A stretch of DNA of 64,000 bases from Capra hircus (GCF_001704415.2 NC_030823.1:68462458-68526457); one strand, 5' to 3'. Positions 1 to 11,378 are shown, counted from the first letter of the stretch. Numbers and translations are program-made. The notes: a model not told the origin generated them from the letters alone.

Positions 1-1084
1 ATTTGACGGTCCTGTCATCCCCAGAACTGTGTATGTTACTGATCCTGCCTGTATTCAAAGCTGTTATTAAGTGGAGTCTTTTAGATTTTAGAGAAATGAT
101 AATGGTTCCAAAGATGACAGAAAGTGGCAGCTGGTGACAAAAAAACCCCTTGATAAGACGACAACAGTAAATCAAACTACCGCCACTTTTTCGTTTCATG
201 TTTGTTAATACCACCTCGCCTTTTGAAGTTTAAAGCAAGGTTCAAAAAAGCCAGGTGCTGAATCATAATATTAAAGCAAGTAAGGAGCTCCATGAAAGCC
301 CGGAGATCTGAGGGGGGAAAGCAACAAACACAGCTTTCAACTGCCTTTTGTCGGTCTTTCTGCAGATGTCACCAGTGGTTATCCCAGCAGAGGGTTCGGC
401 TTGTAGCAGTGCCTCTGGCTGATTCCCGCGCTGCGTTTCAAGTGTCAATCAAAAAGGAAGGACGCAGCTTAGGTCCTGGTCATTGTCCTGTGAAAAGAGC
501 CAAGCATTTAACATTGATTTAGCTCCCTCAATATACAAAGATAGAGCCAGCTTTGTGCATCGAAAAGGGCCTTTGGCAAGGTTGCTTGTAGAGCGATTCC
601 ATCGCATCCGATGCGCCTTGGTTTAGCTGTCACACTGCGGTGTCTGGAGCCCTCTGAAAAGTTATTCAGGACTGAGTGAGCAAGTGAAAAAGAAATAGCA
701 CACTCCCAGCAAGAGGGGGGCCGGTGCTGGATGTGGCCGGCCAGTGTCTCTGGGTCTTGAAGACATTTTAAATAATTACAATAAATACCCAGGGCTTTTG
801 AGAGGGTGAGTTAGAGCAAGCCAGACAGGAAGCCAGAGAAGACCCAGGAAGCCGGGTGCATCCTGGAAAGGAGGGTAGCTTAGCTGACAACGTTTGTTCC
901 TCCAACTTCTTCCTCGCCTGACTGTGTCTCCCGTGGACTGCTGGGCTGAAAGTCTCGACCCATTCCGACTGTGCCTTTCCTTTATTTGTGCTTCCATTTT
1001 CTGTGGTCAGACGCTAGTTGGACCACATTTTGAGGGGAGAATGATTACGGTCACATTTGAGCCTCACCAAATGACCTGGTGGTT
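1..1084. other. Single-copy DNA, no gene or repeat recognised
   Basis: No interspersed repeat, splice-bounded open frame or RNA gene is recognisable. All open frames are short, overlap on both strands and resemble no known protein. Slow-evolving regulatory DNA is possible, but that needs an alignment. Confidence 0.4.
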
Positions 1085-1165
1085 TGTTTTTTTTTTTTTT
1101 CTCTTCTGTTGCTTTTTCTTTTCTCTTTTCCTCCTCCTCTCCATTCTCCTTTTTGCCTCCATTTC
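1085..1165. repeat. Pyrimidine-rich low-complexity tract
   Basis: A T-run of about 15 bases is followed by mixed C/T sequence that is almost free of purines. It creates leucine/phenylalanine-rich false frames. No retroposon body is recognised beside it. Confidence 0.8.
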
Positions 1166-1940
1166 TCTACACAGTATTTAATTTCAGATTCACAGTTTGG
1201 CTTGTCTTTTCACCTTTCAGCTGCTTGGTCTGGTGCCCGTGTGCACACAGTCAGCCCCAAGGCATGTTCCCCTTCTCACTTTCTGGGTCTCTCTCCCCAC
1301 GTCAAGAGTCATGCTCCCTGAAATTCACTAAGCACAGGTAACAGCTATGAGATCCTTGGTTGTTGACACAGTTTAACAGCTATGCCTGATGCTCTCTGAA
1401 CATCTGTGCGTGTTCTCTTTCATTTCTAGTTGTCTTTTCAGTTGGATTGGGGTCTGGGATGAGTTTGTGTTCATGGGAAAGGGACCAAAGCGTTGTACTG
1501 CTTCTTTGAGGTACTAATAATCAGTATGCCCACTCCATCATTTCAGCCCCTTTAGAAGCTAAACATTGAGATGTCAGAGCCTGAAGACAGGAGTAACTAC
1601 TAACCCTAGTTACCCGACAGTCACACAACCCCAGTGATTTTGCATGAGCAAGAAATAAACCTTTATTGAACTAAACCACTGAATGAGTCTCATCCATCAC
1701 GTCTGAAGTCTCCTGGTTAGGCACTTCTGGAAAAGGGAGGTTCTGAAATTTTGGTTAGCTGGCCAGAGAGCTTTTTCCAGCAGCTGATGGAATTGTGTTA
1801 ATATAGCAAGATGATAAATGGAAACACAACACAAAAATGGCTCGTTTTCCATTTAGCCAAAGTTCTGAGTCCTCCTCATTGAATAGTCTGTCATACTGAG
1901 GGGTCACCTCTTCATTTAGGCCCACCCATATCCTCAGTTT
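1166..1940. other. Unique DNA with a possible old repeat tail
   Basis: Mostly unrecognised. Around 1645-1685 an AATAAA followed by TTTATTG and a CCACTGA motif resembles the 3' end of several old mammalian LTR or transposon families. The family was not identified. Confidence 0.35.
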
Positions 1941-2146
1941 CCCAGCCGGCACTAGTGGTAAAGAACCCACCTGACAGTGCAGGAGATATGAGACACCAGT
2001 TTGATCCCTGGGTCGGGAAGATCCCCTGGAGGAAGGCATGGCCCCCAACTTCAGTCTACTTTCCTGGAGGATTCCTTGGACAGGGAAGCCTGGCTGGCTA
2101 TAGTCCATGGGGTCACAAAGGTTGGGCATGACTGAAGCGGCTTTGC
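1941..2146 (+). mobile_element. Bov-tA SINE (ruminant, tRNA-derived)
   Basis: A degraded copy. The tRNA-related head has the B-box-like stretch around 'tttgatccctgggtcggga' (about 2000-2020), followed by the Bov-A body and ending near 'gactgaagcgg'. The variant head with 'actagtggtaaag' marks one Bov-tA subfamily, also seen at 28127 and 36275. Confidence 0.9.
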
Positions 2147-2599
2147 ATCACATAACCTCAGTTCCCTTGTGAAAGTGTCCTTTAGCTGCATCTGCTTGTC
2201 AACACCCTAAGACTCAATCAAACATCTGCCTCTTCTGCTCTTGAAACCAGGCTAGTGAGTGTCCCTTAGGAGAAGTAAGTGAACCATGCTATAGTGCCAC
2301 ATCTGATGCTTGGTCTCCAGGCTCAGCTGCCCCTCAGTACCAGTCAACGACTCCATCACATGTCCTTAGTATCAATAGTTTCTTTTACCAACCTCTTCAT
2401 CGATTATATTGCTTCTAATTTCATAGCAAAAGAGTGAGGCTAGTTGACATGATCTCCCTACATTTCCCACCCCTGCCCCACTTTTCCTAGCCTCCCTTCC
2501 CAGACTGTAAGGATTCCTCCTTCCATCCAAGGATGAGCCACTTGCCTGTCTTCTGGATCTCATCACCTAGAATTTTGCTTTATGAATTACCTCTTTAAT
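2147..2599. other. Unassigned sequence upstream of an L2 piece
   Basis: No gene is seen. Part of it, from about 2380, may be further diverged L2 leading into the clearer segment that follows. Confidence 0.3.
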
Positions 2600-2960
2600 C
2601 CCTTGAGTTTCCACCTTCAGTAGCTCCATCTTCCTAGCATTTGAAGGAAGCCTTTCCTATAACCCTTTGGATAGAGTGGCCTACACTGACCTTTTCCTTT
2701 TACTCATTCACCAACTATTACTTGACTCCTAACAATCTGCCTGCAACCTTCTCTATTTAAACTGCTCTGGTAAAGGCCGCAAATGACCTCCTTGCTGTTA
2801 CCTAGAATGCTAGATCGTCACATTCTCTGTCTTCTCTTTCTCAGTGTCTTTTGCTCTCTCCCTGTCTCTTTCAACAACATCCCTCCCCTGAATGCCAGCT
2901 CTCAAGCTCTAGTTGTAATCCCCCTTTCTTTCCAACTTATGATTTTTGATATAACCTTTG
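2600..2960 (+). mobile_element. L2 (LINE-2) fragment, RT-region
   Basis: Resembles the L2 reverse-transcriptase region. The best anchor is 'aaatgacctccttgctgtta' (2780-2799), followed by C/T-rich coding-derived sequence. It is old, diverged and full of stops. It lies in the sense orientation. Confidence 0.65.
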
Positions 2961-3580
2961 ACATAGGTGGCTGGTTGGAATCTGGGAAAGGCTGGGGTTT
3001 TAAAAACTCAAAATTAACTATTTATTAATAGAGGGATCTTCCTGGCCCAGTCTGTGGCTCTATAACAGAGTCGTAATTCCCCTAATTCAATTGGGTAGTA
3101 TAGTTTTGCAAACATGACTCCACTTGTGCCAAGGACTGGACCTCCATTTATTTCTATATGCTGGCCTCTGCACAGAGTTTCTATAGATAAGACGTCTTAT
3201 GTTTGTGGCATCCCTTATGCAGTCTAGTTAAAGGAGTAGAGCTGGGGTTGGAGGGATAGTTCCCGCTTTCTGCCCCAATGTATTTGGAAAACACACTGTT
3301 TGCCTGTGAACTATGCTCAAATGCCTACCTGGGGATCAAGTGATCAAGTTCTAGGCAATTCAGTGAGACATAAACCATATACCTCTTTTGCTCTGTTCCA
3401 GAGATGCGTCTTCAGAGTCTTATCTTCCTTGCCATTTCTTTTTGCTTTACATTTTTCCAATGGAAAACTCTTCACTCCAGGGCCTTTCAAAGTTTTTAAC
3501 ACTAGTAAGTAATTTTACATGTTTTGTTTCGATTTGGCTCTAAACTGCCTGAGTCACAAAACACGTGCTCTGTTCTTTAT
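2961..3580. other. Unique DNA, nothing recognised
   Basis: No repeat family, coding exon or RNA gene is recognisable. It lies between an L2 fragment and a Bov-tA SINE. Confidence 0.4.
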
Positions 3581-3790
3581 GGGCTTCCCTCATTGCTTAG
3601 TTGGTAAAGAATCTGCCTGCAAGGCAGGAGACCCGGGTTCAATCCCTGGGTCGGGAAGACTCCTTGGGGAAGGAAATGGCAACCCACTCCAGTAGTCTTG
3701 CCTGGAGAATCCCATGGACAGAGGAGCCTGGCAGGCTACGGTCCATGGGGTCACAAGAGCTAGACACAACTTAATGACTAAACCACCACC
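3581..3790 (+). mobile_element. Bov-tA SINE
   Basis: Starts 'gggcttccct', has the tRNA-like 'gggttcaatccctgggtcgg' box, continues through the Bov-A body ('tggagaatcccatggacaga') and ends near 'cttaatgactaaaccacc'. Near full length. Confidence 0.95.
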
Positions 3791-4013
3791 GCCCAATTCC
3801 TACAAACCCACTAGACATACATATATCCACTCGTCCACTGACTAAAACATCACACTAAGGACACTTCCTCAGCATTCTCCTTGTTATTGTAGACACAAAA
3901 CAATTCTTTGCTGTAAGGATAATTTGATGCCTTTATCCTTGAAGAAGTGAAAGCATATTGGTCTTATCAAAAGCTGAACTTTTCTGGGCATCTCCATGCG
4001 GCAACTGGTTGAA

Positions 4014-4262
4014 GTTGTTGTTTTTTTTTTTGGCTGTATCAGGTCTTAATTGCAGGCTTCTCTAGTTGTGATGCATGGGGTCCAGAGTGCTCTGTAGTTT
4101 GCAGAACATGGGCTCACCAGTTGAGGTATGTGGGTTCAGTAGTTGTGGCACTGGCTTAGTTGCCCCTTGGCATGAGGAATCTTAGTTCCCCAACCAGGGA
4201 TTGAACCTGCGTCCCCTACATTGGAAAGCAGATTCTTAACCACTGGACCACCTGGGGAGTCC
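4014..4262 (-). mobile_element. CHR-type SINE (cetartiodactyl, tRNA-Glu-derived)
   Basis: Antisense copy: a poly-T lies at the left (4020-4031) and the tRNA head at the right ('ccaaccagggattgaacctg'). The likely target-site duplication is 'ctggttgaa' at 4005-4013 and 4263-4271. Confidence 0.85.
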
Positions 4263-4305
4263 CTGGTTGAAATCTTTTGACTGAGATTAATAGTCTGTTA
4301 AATAC

Positions 4306-4373
4306 ACTGATTCATTGTTATGGACAAATGGTCAATGAATTAAACTGATTCATTGTTATGGACCAAATGGTCA
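4306..4373. repeat. Local tandem duplication, 38-bp period
   Basis: The string beginning 'actgattcattgttatgga' occurs at 4306 and 4344. The copies differ by one inserted C. Two copies only, in unique DNA just right of the CHR SINE. Confidence 0.85.
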
Positions 4374-4444
4374 CAAGGTCAAGGGCACATACATATTGAT
4401 TTTGTGACTTCCTCCCAACTTCCTAGTCATGACGACAACTCAGC

Positions 4445-4962
4445 TGTGATTCTTTTTTTTTTTTTTTACTTTATTTTACTTTACAATACTGTATTGGTTT
4501 TGCCATACATTGACATGAATCCACCACAGGTGTACATGCGTTCCCAAACATGAAACCCCCTCCTACCTCCCTCCCCATAACATCTCTCTGGGTCATCACC
4601 GTGCACCAGCACCAAGCATGCTGTATCCTGCGTTGGACATAGACTGGTGATTTGATTCTTACATGATAGTATACATGTTACAATGCCATTCTCCCAAATC
4701 ATCTCACCCTCTCCCTCTCCCTCTGAGTCCAACAGTCCGTTATACACATCTGTGTCTTTTTTGCTGTCTTGCATACAGGGTCGTCATTGCCATCTTTCTA
4801 AATTCCATATATATGTGTTAGTATACTGTATTGGTGTTTTTCTTTCTGGCTTACTTCACTCTGTATAATCAGCTCCAGTTTCATCCATCTCATCAGAACT
4901 GATTCAAATGTATTCCTTTTAATGGCTGAGTAATACTCCATTGTGTATATGTGATTCTTTTT
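4445..4962 (-). mobile_element. L1 3' end, artiodactyl type, antisense
   Basis: A poly-T start and L1 3'-UTR/ORF2-end sequence in antisense, including 'taatactccattgtgtatat'. A duplication 'tgtgattcttttt' at 4445-4457 and 4950-4962 marks a genuine 5'-truncated insertion of about 0.5 kb. No functional ORF2 remains. Confidence 0.9.
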
Positions 4963-6063
4963 AAGCATTAACCCAGTTTTTAAGCCACAACAGACAGCAA
5001 AGGCAATACACCTGTCATCTGGGAAAGATGGAGTCATAGGGCATTGGAAGAGAAAGAAGGACAAACACCATGAATCCACAGACAGACAAAACAAATGTCA
5101 TATGACGTGTGACTTTGTTTACTCAGCACTGGGGGCTGATGAAGGAAGGTGAAGGAGAAATGCTCAGAGATAAGAATCATCTACACATCGAGTTTATTAA
5201 AGATTTAAGGGTCTTTCCAGGCAAAGACTATTGTCTTCCTCTAGTCGCTCAGTGACTATGCCGCCTTAGGGCACTCAGGATCACAGTGTAACCAGTTTGA
5301 TTTAACCGTGTCTCTGGTCTTTAGTTACAACCTCTCATCCTTTTATTATGCTCCTGAAATGGGGAATACTTATTGCAATTTTTAGCATTAATTGAATCTT
5401 ATTCCTACACGCCTTTCTAGAATGTTCAGACTGAAGCTTCTGAGATCCCAAGAAGTGGTGAATCAAGAAAAAAATGGAGGTCAACACACTCTTGATCCCT
5501 CCAAACACCCAAACTAAACACAGGAGTGCTTGAGAGAGTTCCCAGAGCCTCCGGAACCCTCGGTGAGATGTGCCAGCTCACGTGACCTGGGTGGAGCAGT
5601 CCCAAGTGAAGGCTCTCCCTGTGGGCACCTCAGACGCTGGCAGACTGAGTCTGACCCTACGGTCCTTCCTTCAGGACCGTGATCCCTTTGGTCCGAGACA
5701 CCAAGCCACAGTATATATGTATTATATGCATATGTATATAATTTAAACATGTAAACATATATATATATAATGTAAACACGTGCATATCTACATTTATAGA
5801 GTTTTATTGTGTACACACAAACACATGTATTTTTGTAGGGATTATTCCGTATGTATTGTTACTGTGATCTGCCCTTATCCTTTAAGGAAATAGTGTGCAT
5901 TGGGAACAGTCTCCCAACTCCCCATGGCTAACCTCCTCCCTCCCGTCTTCTGAGTCTTTGCTTAGATAACCCCCTCTGGGACTTCCCTGGCTACCCCCAA
6001 GAAAACAGCATCCCTCAAACCTCCTACTCCCTACCCTACTATTTTAATGAGGCACTTCTCTGT
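4963..6063. other. Unique DNA between L1 and SINE
   Basis: No gene or interspersed repeat is recognised. It holds an AT-rich simple stretch, listed separately. Short frames on both strands show no family resemblance. Confidence 0.4.
5708..5795. repeat. AT-rich low-complexity stretch
   Basis: Imperfect TA/TATG repeats, including an (AT)n core near 5758-5769. An ordinary simple repeat. Confidence 0.8.
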
Positions 6064-6319
6064 CATCTAGACTCTCCAAGAGGACATAAGGGTCTCCCTG
6101 GTGGCTCAGCTGGTAAAGAACCCGCCTGCCATGAGGGAGACCTGGGTTCAGCCCCTGGGTTGGGAAGATCCCTTGAAGAAGAGAAAGGCCACCCACTCCA
6201 GTATTCTGGCCTGGAGAATTCCATGGATTGGATGCTCCATGGGGTCACAAAGAGTCAGACATGATCAAGCAACTTTCACTCTATACGCTTGCCATCTAGA
6301 CTCTCCAAGAGAACATAAG
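6064..6319 (+). mobile_element. Bov-tA SINE with a 27-bp target-site duplication
   Basis: The SINE body runs 6091-6292, from 'ggtctccctggtggctcag' to 'caactttcactctatacg'. It is flanked by 27-bp direct repeats (6064-6090 and 6293-6319) with one mismatch. This is long for an L1-driven insertion. Confidence 0.95.
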
Positions 6320-6670
6320 CCTTAGTCTCCATGGGGCCTCCCACTCCTCACCCAGCGTTGGCCACTATCGTTACTCACTCTGGTTGTGGAATGAATTCAT
6401 ATTTAATTCCCACTTCTTGCTTCACCGCTCACACTTTTCTAGTAACTTTATTTATGGGACAGATTTCTCGAGTCATCAAGTAGTCCGCTCTGAAGAAGTG
6501 CAAACTAACCTAACTCTTTCCCCAAACAAAGCATGAAAGAGAAGATAAGTCTGCTAAGAACTACACACGTGGACTAGATAAGCACGAAGATTGATTAGAG
6601 CCTGCAGTTTTAGAGTTCACTGTGCAAAGTGTATGAAAACTCTACCTATGGAGGCAAGCGCACTGTGTAC
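6320..6670. other. Unique DNA, nothing recognised
   Basis: No gene or known repeat. It leads directly into the 25-bp minisatellite. Confidence 0.4.
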
Positions 6671-6770
6671 GCTTCTCATTTGCACTAACATGTAAGCTTC
6701 CCATTTGCACTAACATGTAAGCTTCTCATTTGCACTAACATGTAAGCTTCTCATTTGCACTAACATGCAC
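6671..6770. repeat. 25-bp minisatellite, four copies
   Basis: Four adjacent units start at 6671, 6696, 6721 and 6746. They are almost identical; copy 2 carries one T-to-C change and copy 4 diverges at its end. Each full unit ends in a HindIII-like 'aagctt' junction and contains 'catttgcactaacatg'. Confidence 0.97.
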
Positions 6771-7599
6771 CCACCTTGCATTTCTAGTGTTCTGTTTACC
6801 TGTCTGTTCTACCATTAGGATGGAAGTTCCCAGGGGCAGGGCCCCAGAGAGACTTTCTGGGCTTTTCCCCAGCACCTAGTGCTTTTGGAAAGGCTGAACA
6901 ATAAGATGCACCAATGAAGGAGTCATGTCAGCCCTTCACTTCTCTGAAATCACACTGAATCCATACCCAGACTGCACCAAGGAGGACCGGAGACTGACTG
7001 AAAGTTTGCACTTTGGGGTCAGGATTTAATTCCCTGACAAGTGACATTGTGGCTTACCTCTAACCCCAATCCTCCACTCTCCAAAGGGAAACAAGCTACA
7101 CAGTAACCGATTTACCTCAGCAGAGGTTATAAAATATTAATTATAGTTTTTACTCTGATAACTTGCTGAAAGGACAATGAATGGTTCCTAGGAGATGAGA
7201 CCTTGACGTCACCTCCACAGGGCACAGTGAGCCAGCAGTGGCAGGGAGAAAGGGGCTTGAAGGCCTAGTGTGTCTAGAGGAAGGGCATGCAAGGAAAGAA
7301 AAAGGGAGGAGGCCACACCCGTCCCGACAGCTTGGAGAGAACAGCTGCTCCGAAAGCTTTACCCAAGAGCTTAGGGAGTCATCCGTGGAAGCTCAGTGTG
7401 TGATCATCTTCCCGTGTCATCTCGGTTAAACTACAGTACCCAGTACCAATATCAATAGAGGTATTGCTGTGAAGGTATTTTCAAAAAGTGGTTCACAGCT
7501 ACAACCAGTTAGAAAATTACTCTCAGTAATGTGGGGTGGACTTCATCTAAGTAGCTGAAGGCTTAAGCGTCAAACCTGAGATTTTTTCCAGAGAAGAAA
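6771..7599. other. Unique DNA, nothing recognised
   Basis: No repeat or gene is identified. An open frame at 7238-7429 (+) starts ATG but resembles no known protein and has no splice or promoter context that I can support. Confidence 0.35.
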
Positions 7600-7765
7600 T
7601 TCAGTTTCATGATTGCAGCATCCTCCTGCCAGAGTTGCCAGCCTGCTTGCCTGTCTTAGGAATTTTGGACTTGCCAGCCCCCACAATCAGCTGAGCCAAG
7701 TCCCTAAAATAAATCATATACGTATGCACACATTCTGTATCTTTGGAGAACACTGACCGATACAG
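7600..7765 (+). mobile_element. Old LTR-like or transposon 3' remnant, family uncertain
   Basis: Sequence like 'ggacttgccagcccccaca' followed by 'taaaataaatcatata' and 'ggagaacactgaccgataca' recalls the 3' part of an old mammalian interspersed repeat, possibly LTR class. I cannot name the family. Confidence 0.4.
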
Positions 7766-8119
7766 TTAGGGAAGATAATCTGCTCAGAAGAGGGAGACTT
7801 CAGTGGGGACAGCGTGCCAAGGAGAAGGAGAAGGACCTCAAAGACATCCCTGTTGCTACTGCCAGAAATGAAGGATGTGCCAGCTCAGCCAGAGGAACTG
7901 GGACTCGAAATAGTCTGGGATGCAGTGTCAGTAAAGAACCATGCGTCAGCCTCTGGAACCAAGGTGGCTGGCACCAATCCCTTGGACCTCGATGGGGGTC
8001 AGGGTGGAAGCAAGAGTGACCTGGAATTCTTACTAGCGTGTACTTTACACTTCCCCAAACTGCTTCCATCCTTCCCGCCTTGGTTCCCACCAACCATGCA
8101 AGTTGGCAAGGACCAGGGT
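7766..8119. other. Unique DNA, nothing recognised
   Basis: Both strands carry about 100-codon frames (7814-8122 + and 7800-8093 -). They are mirror images of the same stop-poor sequence and resemble no protein family. Confidence 0.35.
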
Positions 8120-8185
8120 TAAAATGCCCATTTCACAGATCAGAAAACAAAGAGCCGCTGAGTACCTGAATCAGACTGGGAACTA
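8120..8185 (-). mobile_element. MIR fragment
   Basis: Reverse complement of the MIR core, recognised from 'cccatttcacagatcagaaa'. Short and diverged. Confidence 0.55.
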
Positions 8186-8336
8186 ACTCACAGATGCAAC
8201 AAGAAAGAGACAGAATTGTGTTTCAAGTCCAGTCAAACTGAGGGGAGTCAGGAAATGGGGTCAACCAACCTCTTCTGCACTCAACAGAGCCCGAGATTTC
8301 TCTACATCAGCAATTAAAAAAAAAAAAAACAAAACC

Positions 8337-8984
8337 ACACGTTAGACGTTACCTTACTGGAGAACAGTCCCCAGGAGAGGCCCTGTCACCAGGAGATGCC
8401 TCCCAGGAGAACTCAAGGGGAAAGGCTTTGGAGGACAGAATCTTTTCGAGGGGACGTTGAGTGGTGGCAACAAAAGTTACCCATCGGCAAAAACAGCTGG
8501 GGAGCCATCTGTCCGTGAGAAGCCTCCAGCCCGTTGTCATTACCACCGCCCCCCCTTCCTGCATTTGCAGGAGGTCTGGCCACTGATGGGAGGCGGTTTA
8601 TAGTAGAGGGAACAGAAGGAAACCAGTTGGCCCTTGTATAACCTTGGCCTCATTAGCATCGAACCAAAGCCCACTGCGCTATTGACTTCTGGTAAATATG
8701 CACCCATCCAGGAGATTTCCCCGAGCCCTGCCCGGGGGCCGTTCAGACACCAGACAGGGCCTTCCTGCTCCTCCATCAAGGGGCTCTGTGACCCAGGAGC
8801 TGCTCCTCCCCGCCCACACCAATCCAGCGTTCAGAAACCACTCCATCTTCCGGGAGGGGAAAGAAGGTACCCTCTGTGGTCCCCCAGCCAAAACTCCCCC
8901 ATTCTCTCGCTCCAAAGGGCCAAACAAATAAACCCTAGAAAGGCAGTTCAGCCAGCGAAGCGTACACAATTCTATTTCCAACGG
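8337..8984. other. Unique DNA right of an A-run
   Basis: An A-rich run lies at about 8316-8335. The rest is single-copy with open frames on both strands (for example 8634-8990 +) that resemble nothing known. The density of long frames reflects GC-rich, stop-poor sequence. Confidence 0.35.
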
Positions 8985-9480
8985 CTTTGAAAACGTTTAT
9001 TTCTGTACAGCAAATGACACATTATATTTGCAGAGGTCAGGGAATAATGCAGTCAGATTCTTGCGACATTGCGAGAGTTAATGTTTCTGTTAGCCATTGT
9101 GTCCCATGCAAAGAAAGGCGGCCGGTCACCTGGGGTTAGCAAAACTCAGCACAGAGATGGTCGAATCCACCAGAAGTGCTTTGAAAATGTTGGACACTAT
9201 TGTGTGGACGGCCTCCTTCCTGGCCCGCGCTGCATAATGGGCCTCTGAGAGCTAAGGAGATAAACGATACTATCCTTGGAGTGTCAGAGGTAGAGCTCTC
9301 CAGAAGCCGCATTCATAATTTCCTGGAACTTAAGGACTTCGATTTTTTAATAGTAATTGAAACATATAATTCAATAGAAGTGTCACTCTAATATAATAAT
9401 TGCCAAGGAAATTGAACCACAAAGAAGTAAATTGCAATTTACCTTTATTAGAGTACTTGGAGCTGGCAATGTTTTCTCAT
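8985..9480. other. Repeat-free AT-rich block, candidate conserved non-coding element
   Basis: About 0.5 kb with no recent or old repeat and several homeodomain-type TAAT/ATTA cores, clustered at about 9350-9440 ('tagtaattgaaacatataat', 'aataattgccaaggaaattg'). The base texture resembles developmental enhancers. This is inference; conservation was not measured. Confidence 0.3.
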
Positions 9481-10269
9481 CAAGAAAGCCACCCCTCCCA
9501 GATATCTTCCCCTTCTATCTTTTGAATGTTCATCCTCATTCACACTGCCCTCTTCAGCAATGCCTGCACTTCTTAGGTTTCCCATGGGCGTATTTGGCTC
9601 CTCTTTAAATACTTATCATTGCAAAGTGTTTATATTAATTGCTCTGGTGAAAGCTTCATCATATAAACTTCAGCTAAACTCTTCATTGTCAAATGTCAGC
9701 TCCCTCACATTCTACCTAGAATGTTTTCTTTGCTTTCGTGAGGATAAGTGATATAATGGTGATTTGTATATTTAAAGGACTGTGTGAGTATCAGTTGCTA
9801 TAATTGTGATTCTATATATCTTTCCTAACATGAAACAATCTTTACATGAGTTACATTATACCACCACTGAACTAAATCCAGGATTCAGAGGAGAATAAGA
9901 TAAAAAGTTCCCTTACCCTTCCCAGAAGGTATTGCTTAGAACCATCTGAATTGTTAGTATCAATATCATTTCTGACTATTGATAAGCAGCGAAATACTTC
10001 AGCTCCTAATGCTGTGGAAATGCACGACCTGCCCCCTTTCCCATCCCACCCTCATGATCACCCAGCCTTGCTGTCACTCTTTTGCTTGCCTGGATTCAGA
10101 TTCGCTGTTAGAATCACCCATATCTCTTCTTTTACCCATCTGTCCCGGGGTTATTTCTAGGAAGCATCCGGCGTGAGAGTGACCCAAGATGGGGGACCAC
10201 TTGAAACTCATCCATGAGCTCCTGGAGAAGAAAGCAGGCGAGGCCCAGTCAGAACTCAGTATCATCTTT
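9481..10269. other. Unique DNA, nothing recognised
   Basis: No known repeat or gene. Mixed AT-rich and C-rich parts, with short frames only. Confidence 0.35.
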
Positions 10270-10366
10270 ATTCCCAGGGATCCCAGAAATTTACCGTGAG
10301 GTTTAGAACCCTGCTCTCCTGCATTGCAGGCAGACTCTTGACTGTCTGAGCTATGAGGGAAGCCCC
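10270..10366 (-). mobile_element. Bov-tA SINE fragment (head only)
   Basis: Antisense tRNA-related head, including 'ctcctgcattgcaggcagac' and the end 'gagggaagcccc'. The body is missing or unrecognisable. Confidence 0.8.
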
Positions 10367-10728
10367 ATTTAGATCCACACCTGTAGGCAAAGACATAAAT
10401 GATAGCCAAGTCATTAGTGAACATTAACCTATTTAAGTGAAAAGTTTGAGTAGGTAGCAACCTGAAATTCTTAGATATCAACTCCTTGTCACCTGATTTT
10501 GACCTTCCAAACATTAAAATATAAATAGGCCAGAAATGCACTTCTAGATCAGATTTGGATCTTCCAGACCTCTGAGAGTGATGTCAGCAAGTTTGGGGAA
10601 CAAAGGACATTACACTTGAAGTTTAGGAATGCCCTAAAGCATATACGTCATCCTTAGACTCTATTGCTTGGAATATTATTTAAATTTTTGAAATTGATTT
10701 GATATTCAACTCAAATATATGTAAATAT
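10367..10728. other. Unassigned AT-rich DNA
   Basis: No gene. It could include an old, unidentified repeat; I can support nothing specific. Confidence 0.3.
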
Positions 10729-10764
10729 GTGTGTGTGTGTGTGTGTGTCTGTGTGTGTGTGTGT
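10729..10764. repeat. (GT)n microsatellite
   Basis: 18 dinucleotide positions with one CT interruption at 10749-10750. Confidence 0.98.
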
Positions 10765-10836
10765 AGGCATGAAATGGAGATATTGCATTCTAGACCACTG
10801 CAATAAAGCAATTATTGCAATGAATCAGTCACATGA
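10765..10836 (+). mobile_element. Tigger (Tc1/mariner) terminal fragment
   Basis: 'aggcatgaaatggagatatt' followed by 'agaccactgcaataaagcaa' matches the terminal region of Tigger1-like elements. Only about 70 bases are left. It abuts the (GT)n tract. Confidence 0.65.
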
Positions 10837-11166
10837 GAACAGTATAGAGGGGAGAAAGACAGGGTAAGTGACAGAGAAAGAACAGGGGGGTGAACAAAAA
10901 GGAAGGGAGAGAAGCTCCAGGGAGGAAACAAGAGAAGCTAACCACACCCCTCCTGGACCAAGTCTGCAACATTGAGGCAAGTGGGGTTAACTGAGCTCCA
11001 AAGCACGCATCCTGATGCCTGTTAACTATGGAGAATCTATACTTACAAAGACAGAGGACAGGAATAGAATTTACCAAGATGAAAATAGATATATGATAGG
11101 TTGTCAGGATCCTGAGTATTATTTTCTCCATTTTCTGTACTTTCTATTACATATCATCTTAATAGT
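10837..11166. other. Purine-rich unique DNA
   Basis: About 10850-10945 is strongly A/G-rich. No repeat family or gene is recognised. Confidence 0.35.
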
Positions 11167-11378
11167 GGCTTCCCTGGTGGCTCAGATGGCCAAGAATCCA
11201 CCTGCAATGCAGGACACACAGGTTCTGTCCCTGGGTTGGGAAGATACCCTGGAGAAGGAAATGGCTACCCACCCCAGCATTTTTGCCCAGAGAATTCCAT
11301 GGACAGAGGAACCTGGCGGGCTACCGTCCACGAGGTCACAAAAGAGTGGGACACAACTTAGCAACTAAACAGCAACAA
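11167..11378 (+). mobile_element. Bov-tA SINE
   Basis: Full-length type, from 'ggcttccctggtggctcag' through 'ctgtccctgggttgggaaga' to 'cttagcaactaaacagcaac'. Confidence 0.95.

Noticed and set aside
3581..3660. tRNA gene in the SINE heads
   Set aside because: Bov-tA and CHR heads derive from tRNA and keep B-box-like text, but they lack an intact cloverleaf; they are SINE promoters, not tRNA genes.
10074..10541. 155-codon frame (-)
   Set aside because: It spans an antisense Bov-tA head and unrelated flanks; no domain is seen.
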